A DNA stretch of 64,000 nucleotides from Fen-1258 sp964441505 (lineage in GTDB: Bacteria; Bacteroidota; Ignavibacteria; Ignavibacteriales; Melioribacteraceae): contig CAYTUV010000006.1 of NCBI GenBank assembly GCA_964441505.1, positions 1 to 64,000 on the forward strand, read 5' to 3'. A model generated the notes under the pieces. The model was not told the origin of the DNA and searched no databases. It worked only from the letters and a program-made list of their open reading frames with translations. Each line of letters starts with the position of its first letter. Positions within the stretch are counted from its first letter, which is position 1. Positions 60,276 to 64,000 of the stretch are shown here, one piece after another. The position numbers were made by a program, and so were the translations under genes.

Positions 60276-62039
60276 TTAAAAAGATTTCATAAAGAAAATC
60301 GATTGGTTTGAAACCATTGCATTCATTTGCGACATCGATTTCATATATCTAAGTCTAAGATTTGAAGCGCTTAGATTAATTCTTTCCTGCGCTGCAGTAA
60401 TTCTATCATTAAGATATTGTGAAGTTATACCAAAACTTGTCTTCTTCTGATAAAGATATCCGGTTGCATTTACGTAAGGAAGAATCTTTGTATGAAGTGT
60501 TTTTGCAATACCATTGGTAGAGTTAAACAGAGCTTCAACCTGTTCCGGCTTTTCTTTAATTAATTTTTCAAGCTTGCTTGAATCACCAACACTCAGTCCT
60601 TCAGTAACATCAAATTTGAGCCCAAGCTTTGAGAGTGTGTTGACCTCATCTGTATTTATACCTGCCACACTATTCAATGCTGTTGATGTAAGAAGGTCCT
60701 TAAAATATTCAGATGTTGAATCACCTATCAGCAATCCTCTTCCCTCTTTAGTGGACTTGGTTTTTTCTTTCAGATAAACATAACTGTCGTTAAACTTCTT
60801 AATAAAATCCTGAATTTTTTCCGTTATTTTTGCAGAGTCGCTGCTTATATCAAGGTTTACAGTTGTATCTGTGGCCTGCATAAGCGATTTTAGATTTATA
60901 GTTGCCCCCGGTATTAAATCCGAAATCTGGTTCGAATTTCTTTCTACTTGAATTCCATTAAACACAAATTTGGCATTCAAATCAGTTGTAGCATAGACAT
61001 AACCCGGTGTATCAGCACCGCTAGTGTTTTGAACAAAAGATGTACGAATGCCACCCAGATTCAATCCTACCGAAGCTAAACTGCTACCGGTTGAATCCGT
61101 TAAAGACAAAAGTCTATAACCATTTCCCGATTTCTTAGCTGCAATTGAAAGCTGCGATAATGTGGAATCCGGTGAAAACGTAGACGCATTAAGCATTCCA
61201 GCAGCGCCCATTTCGTTAGTAACTGAAACACCAAGCGAGGCTAGTAAAGTGCCGGTATCTCCGCCAATAGTCAAATATTTTGAAGAATCTGTTACAGTAA
61301 GTTTAAGTTGGTAAAAACCACCACCGACATCAACTTTTTCCGCTTGTATTCCGCTCAATGCATTAATCTGAGTAACAACACTATCAATCACATTTGTGTA
61401 AGTATTGGCTGTATAATTTATAGCTGTAACCGTTCCATTTAAATTCAGGTTAAACGAGCCTGTACTTGCAGTAGATCCGGTAACTGAATTCGAGAGTACA
61501 ACTTCTTTGCTGCTGTTTATTGCGCTTTGAATTTTAGCGATTACATTTGCATTGGATATCGTTCCCGCGGTAAAATCAGCAGCTTCAAATGTAACCGAAA
61601 CCTTACTTGTAAAGGTACCGCCCACTCCGTCTCCGGCAGTGAAAACCATGTTATGAGTACCCGGAGCGATGATTGTTGTAGAAGCCGCAGTTGAAGTTAA
61701 ATCCCGAGAGATTACAAGATCACTCTTTGCAAGCTGATTAACTCTTATTGATTGCGAGCTTGTAACTGCAGCGCTGGTTGCTGTTATATCGACGAACTTT
61801 GTATCTGAAGAAGACGCCTTTTTAAGACGGAATGCTGAAGAGGTATCGGTCAACTGCATTGCGTAAGAAATATTTTTAAGTTCATTAAGTTTATTGGTAA
61901 TATCTGTATAAGCGGTGTTTAAATCGTCGGTATTCTTTTTCTTTTTGGTAAGAGGGCCAACCTGCCTTTTGGTTTCGCTGGTTCTGTAATCATCTATAAA
62001 ACTATTAATTCCATTGATTGATAATAAATCATAAGCCAT
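60276..62039 (-). CDS. fliD: Flagellar hook-associated protein 2 (filament cap)
   Basis: A 587-residue filament-cap protein. The conserved N-terminal domain (about 1-100, coiled coil then SSDTKFVDITATSAA) and C-terminal domain (about 420-587; EKIQDFIKKFNDSYVYLKEKTKS, then a terminal helix RITAAQERINLSASNLRLRYMKSMSQMNAM) are typical; the Thr/Ser/Ala-rich middle is the variable part exposed on the filament tip. The cap chaperones flagellin polymerisation. It follows fliS by 6 bp. Confidence 0.93.
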   Translation of the reverse strand: MAYDLLSINGINSFIDDYRTSETKRQVGPLTKKKKNTDDLNTAYTDITNKLNELKNISYAMQLTDTSSAFRLKKASSSDTKFVDITATSAAVTSSQSIRVNQLAKSDLVISRDLTSTAASTTIIAPGTHNMVFTAGDGVGGTFTSKVSVTFEAADFTAGTISNANVIAKIQSAINSSKEVVLSNSVTGSTASTGSFNLNLNGTVTAINYTANTYTNVIDSVVTQINALSGIQAEKVDVGGGFYQLKLTVTDSSKYLTIGGDTGTLLASLGVSVTNEMGAAGMLNASTFSPDSTLSQLSIAAKKSGNGYRLLSLTDSTGSSLASVGLNLGGIRTSFVQNTSGADTPGYVYATTDLNAKFVFNGIQVERNSNQISDLIPGATINLKSLMQATDTTVNLDISSDSAKITEKIQDFIKKFNDSYVYLKEKTKSTKEGRGLLIGDSTSEYFKDLLTSTALNSVAGINTDEVNTLSKLGLKFDVTEGLSVGDSSKLEKLIKEKPEQVEALFNSTNGIAKTLHTKILPYVNATGYLYQKKTSFGITSQYLNDRITAAQERINLSASNLRLRYMKSMSQMNAMVSNQSIFFMKSF

Positions 62040-62045
62040 GGTCGT

Positions 62046-62378
62046 TTACCTGTTTGCAAGGGCGGTTTCCCAGGTTTCTTTTAATTCAGTTAGAGTTTTA
62101 TATACAATATCATAGTTCTGTTTTCTCATCTGATCCTGGCAGTAACGGTACAATCTAAAAAATCCAACAGAAATTTCTTTTGCTTCCGGGTGTTCAAAAT
62201 TAAGTGAGTTAATTAGAACCTGGAGTGCCTCATTCGTCTTTATCATATCATGTTTCTGGCATCTTAGTATAGCAAAATTAAAGATCTTCATAATCAACTG
62301 TTCGGGTGAAGCATCCAATATTTCATTTGTTAAATACTGATTTACTCTTTTGGTCGCCAAAACATTTGCTGTCTGCAT
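62046..62378 (-). CDS. fliS: Flagellin-specific export chaperone
   Basis: A 110-residue helical protein that holds the flagellin C-terminus before export. The family opening is visible (VNQYLTNEILDASPEQLIMKIFNFAI, about 12-37), as is the late helix FRLYRYCQDQMRKQNYDIV. The ATG at 62378 has AGGTGG 7 nt upstream; an earlier start at 62408 is less likely. It lies between the flagellin terminator and fliD. Confidence 0.9.
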   Translation of the reverse strand: MQTANVLATKRVNQYLTNEILDASPEQLIMKIFNFAILRCQKHDMIKTNEALQVLINSLNFEHPEAKEISVGFFRLYRYCQDQMRKQNYDIVYKTLTELKETWETALANR

Positions 62379-62405
62379 TTTATCCACCTTGATTAATAAG
62401 CCGGT

Positions 62406-62439
62406 CAAAAAAGAATCCCCCCCGTTACCGGGAGGGATT
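62406..62439 (-). terminator. Terminator after the flagellin gene
   Basis: On the minus strand AATCCC-CCCG pairs with CGGG-GGGATT (ten pairs, one mismatch; 62414-62439 on plus coordinates), followed by CTTTTTT. It separates the flagellin gene from fliS. Confidence 0.85.
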
Positions 62440-62453
62440 TATTAAATGCTCGA

Positions 62454-63260
62454 TTAACGGAAGAGTTGTAAAATTTGCTGAGGTGCGGCATTCATTTGGG
62501 ACATCATTGCCGTAGCCAGTTGTGATCCAACTGCACCCTGTGAAGCTTTCATTTGATCGGTGAGTGTATCTGTATCAAATATCTGAGCTATCGCAGAATC
62601 GTTATTAGCAATAGATGCAGTTAAGAAATCTTCTCTTGAAGTAAGTACCTGAGATTTGTTACCGATATAAGTAATTGCATCTCTTACAGCAGTTTGCAAG
62701 GCTGTTGTGTTAGTTGTTGCCGTTAGATTAGTAGTAATGCTTGTCAACTGCCCAAGATTTGTTGTTTCTACACCAGTAGTGCTAGCACCAAGTTTTACAC
62801 CGACATTAACTTCAACTGCTGTTGCACCGGCACCGAATGAATTGGCAACGCTTCCTAAAAGAACATTGCTTCCAATTTTGGTGTTCTGGAATATTGAATC
62901 AATTTCATCTGCAAGAGTTTTAATATCATTTTTAAGACTTGTTGCATCCTTTAAAGGATCAAGTCCGTCTGATTGCTTTGATTGAATTTGGTTCAATTTG
63001 TCATAAACCTGTTGAAGAGCAGATTCAGCTGTACTTAAAAAGTTTTTTGCTGATCCGATATTAGAAAGCTGAGATTTCATCTTCAATGAAGCTGCTTCCA
63101 ACTGTTTACCAATATTCCAGCCAGATGTATCATCTGCGGCTGAATTTACTTTTTTGCCGGTTGCTAATTGTAACTGAGCTTTTTGTGTTGAAGCTTGTGT
63201 TTTGGCAAGAGCGTTGTAAACTGCTGCTGCGCCTGAGTTTGAGTTAACTGAGAAAGCCAT
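62454..63260 (-). CDS. fliC: Flagellin
   Basis: A 268-residue, short flagellin. The conserved N-terminal D0/D1 helix (MAFSVNSNSGAAAVYNALAKTQ ... LATGKKVNSAADDTSGWNIGKQLE) and the C-terminal D0/D1 (SREDFLTASIANNDSAIAQIFDTD ... QMNAAPQQILQLF) are present. The central variable region is small and Thr/Ala/Val-rich. The ATG at 63260 with GGAGGT 6 nt upstream is the start; a longer frame to 63296 is not used. A sigma-28 promoter and two leader hairpins lie upstream, and a terminator follows. Confidence 0.94.
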   Translation of the reverse strand: MAFSVNSNSGAAAVYNALAKTQASTQKAQLQLATGKKVNSAADDTSGWNIGKQLEAASLKMKSQLSNIGSAKNFLSTAESALQQVYDKLNQIQSKQSDGLDPLKDATSLKNDIKTLADEIDSIFQNTKIGSNVLLGSVANSFGAGATAVEVNVGVKLGASTTGVETTNLGQLTSITTNLTATTNTTALQTAVRDAITYIGNKSQVLTSREDFLTASIANNDSAIAQIFDTDTLTDQMKASQGAVGSQLATAMMSQMNAAPQQILQLFR

Positions 63261-63288
63261 TTGGTACCTCCATGTTATTGTTATTTTT

Positions 63289-63306
63289 CCAAGCATCCGT
63301 GCTTGG
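63289..63306 (-). other. Second leader hairpin of the flagellin mRNA
   Basis: CCAAGC/GCTTGG with a 6-nt loop, perfect 6-bp stem, 28 nt before the ATG and upstream of the SD sequence. Confidence 0.6.
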
Positions 63307-63312
63307 CTTATT

Positions 63313-63333
63313 TTGAGAACACCTTGTTCTCAA
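63313..63333 (-). other. 5'-terminal hairpin of the flagellin mRNA
   Basis: TTGAGAAC/GTTCTCAA with a 5-nt loop, perfect 8-bp stem. From the promoter position, transcription should start at about 63332, so this stem would be at the very 5' end, a placement known to protect mRNAs from decay. Confidence 0.6.
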
Positions 63334-63338
63334 CATTA

Positions 63339-63365
63339 TTATCGGAGGCGATTTAGAAAAGTTTA
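63339..63365 (-). promoter_or_regulatory. Sigma-28 (FliA) promoter of flagellin
   Basis: On the minus strand TAAACTTT (63365-63358), 11 bp, TCCGATAA (63346-63339). The E. coli FliA consensus is TAAAGTTT-N11-GCCGATAA, so there are two mismatches in 16 with exact spacing. Leader of about 72 nt. Confidence 0.85.
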
Positions 63366-63383
63366 GGTTTATTTTAAATATTT

Positions 63384-64000
63384 TTACAGAGGAACACTGG
63401 TGAGCATTAATAGCTTTCTTCTTAGTTTTCTCACTCTCTCCATAACCTCGGGTATATGCGCATAATTTTTCTCTAGTTTTCCAATAAGAGGTTTTATTTT
63501 CGCATCAGAGCCCTTTTTTAAGTAAAACGAAATAAGATAAAATAATATTGCCGGATCAAACTGATCCTTCTCAACAACGTTCTCCAGAAGTTGAATTGCT
63601 TCATCCAATTTTCCGAAATCTTCGAGCAATCTTGCGATTATTTTTTTAACCTCCAGTGAATCCGGGAATTTTTTTTGCAAATCATTTGCCAGACGGAATA
63701 TTTGTTGTTTGTTCGGATTGCTCAAGATTGTGTATAGGAACAAATTTATAGTATGTCTGTTTGCCATCTCAATAAATATTTTTTCTTCGCCGACATTCAG
63801 TATTCCGTTGTTGAATAATTTTTGAATAACTGTCAACCTAAGAACCCCATTCTCACATTCTTTTCTATTGTAATAGACAGATAATTCTTTCTGATAGAAA
63901 CTTATATTAGTTGAATTTTTATTCTGGAGGGCGAGTGTAAGACCAAAATAGATCACTTCTTCGGGATCTAAAATGACAGTCAATGAAGTCTGTTCTTTTC
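63384..64000 (-). CDS. TPR-like protein, truncated by the window edge
   Basis: About 205 residues are visible; the frame stays open to the edge at 64000, so the true start may lie outside (a TTG at 63983 is the last possible start inside). The C-terminal half has TPR-like helices: SLEVKKIIARLLEDFGKLDEAIQLLENVVEKDQFDPAILFYL. It ends about 20 bp upstream of the flagellin promoter on the same strand. A role in flagellar assembly or glycosylation is possible from position, but no domain shows it. Confidence 0.65.
   Translation of the reverse strand, partial: KEQTSLTVILDPEEVIYFGLTLALQNKNSTNISFYQKELSVYYNRKECENGVLRLTVIQKLFNNGILNVGEEKIFIEMANRHTINLFLYTILSNPNKQQIFRLANDLQKKFPDSLEVKKIIARLLEDFGKLDEAIQLLENVVEKDQFDPAILFYLISFYLKKGSDAKIKPLIGKLEKNYAHIPEVMERVRKLRRKLLMLTSVPL

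Overview
The window (64 kb, AT-rich, no rRNA or tRNA seen) looks like the chromosome of an Ignavibacteria-type member of the Bacteroidota/Chlorobi group. Three things point there. Two secreted proteins end in a type IX secretion (T9SS) type A sorting domain with the YPNPFNP motif. TonB receptors with CarboxypepD_reg plugs, DUF4249, HYC_CC_PP and DUF6132 proteins occur. A flagellar locus is also present, and T9SS plus flagella is typical of Ignavibacteria but not of most Bacteroidetes. Several genes use TTG or GTG starts, often with a good AGGAG site. The assignment is inferred from family content, not from a marker tree.

Layout. 1-9080: mostly minus-strand housekeeping genes (YbaK, Prc protease, acyl-CoA ligase, CDF transporter, asparagine-synthase-like protein, PepT). 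9247-11624: pyrimidine-nucleoside phosphorylase and an SPFH protein. 11733-14796: a probable copper-related operon (HYC_CC_PP protein, periplasmic HMA protein, TonB receptor). 14902-16695: DUF971, TlpA, DUF6132 and RlpA. 16985-21377: a TonB receptor/CarboxypepD_reg/DUF4249 operon. 21568-25904: carAB behind a good Bacteroidota-type promoter. 25976-35635: response regulator, GH13 enzyme, dnaG, ispG, Nif3 and a zinc-ribbon coiled-coil protein. 35894-38024: pabC-pabB divergent from pabA. 38051-40329: MauE-thioredoxin, GNAT and FMN reductase. 40602-46290: propeller lipoprotein and a 1408-residue S8-like T9SS protein. 46521-51725: amine oxidase, radA, MlaF-like ATPase and a seven-heme cytochrome. 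51981-55496: two lipoproteins and a frameshifted T9SS protein. 55737-58876: HAD, ArsC-like and dipeptidyl peptidase III. 59132-63260: flagellar cluster (flagellin, fliS, fliD, flgM and a receiver). A TPR gene runs off the right edge.

The most unusual content is not a gene. The intergenic spaces hold at least eight kinds of palindromic repeat. Two look like small non-autonomous mobile elements with terminal inverted repeats, internal hairpins and target-site duplications: a 204-bp element that split a bidirectional terminator (35667-35870) and a 107-bp element (58973-59079). Their termini share a GCG(G)TCAACTT core. A CCTGCC palindrome of a kind found between genes also sits in frame inside radA. 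Surface-protein genes show signs of module exchange: two unrelated lipoproteins share a nearly identical signal-peptide stretch, and both T9SS genes have the same palindrome 20 nt after the stop codon.
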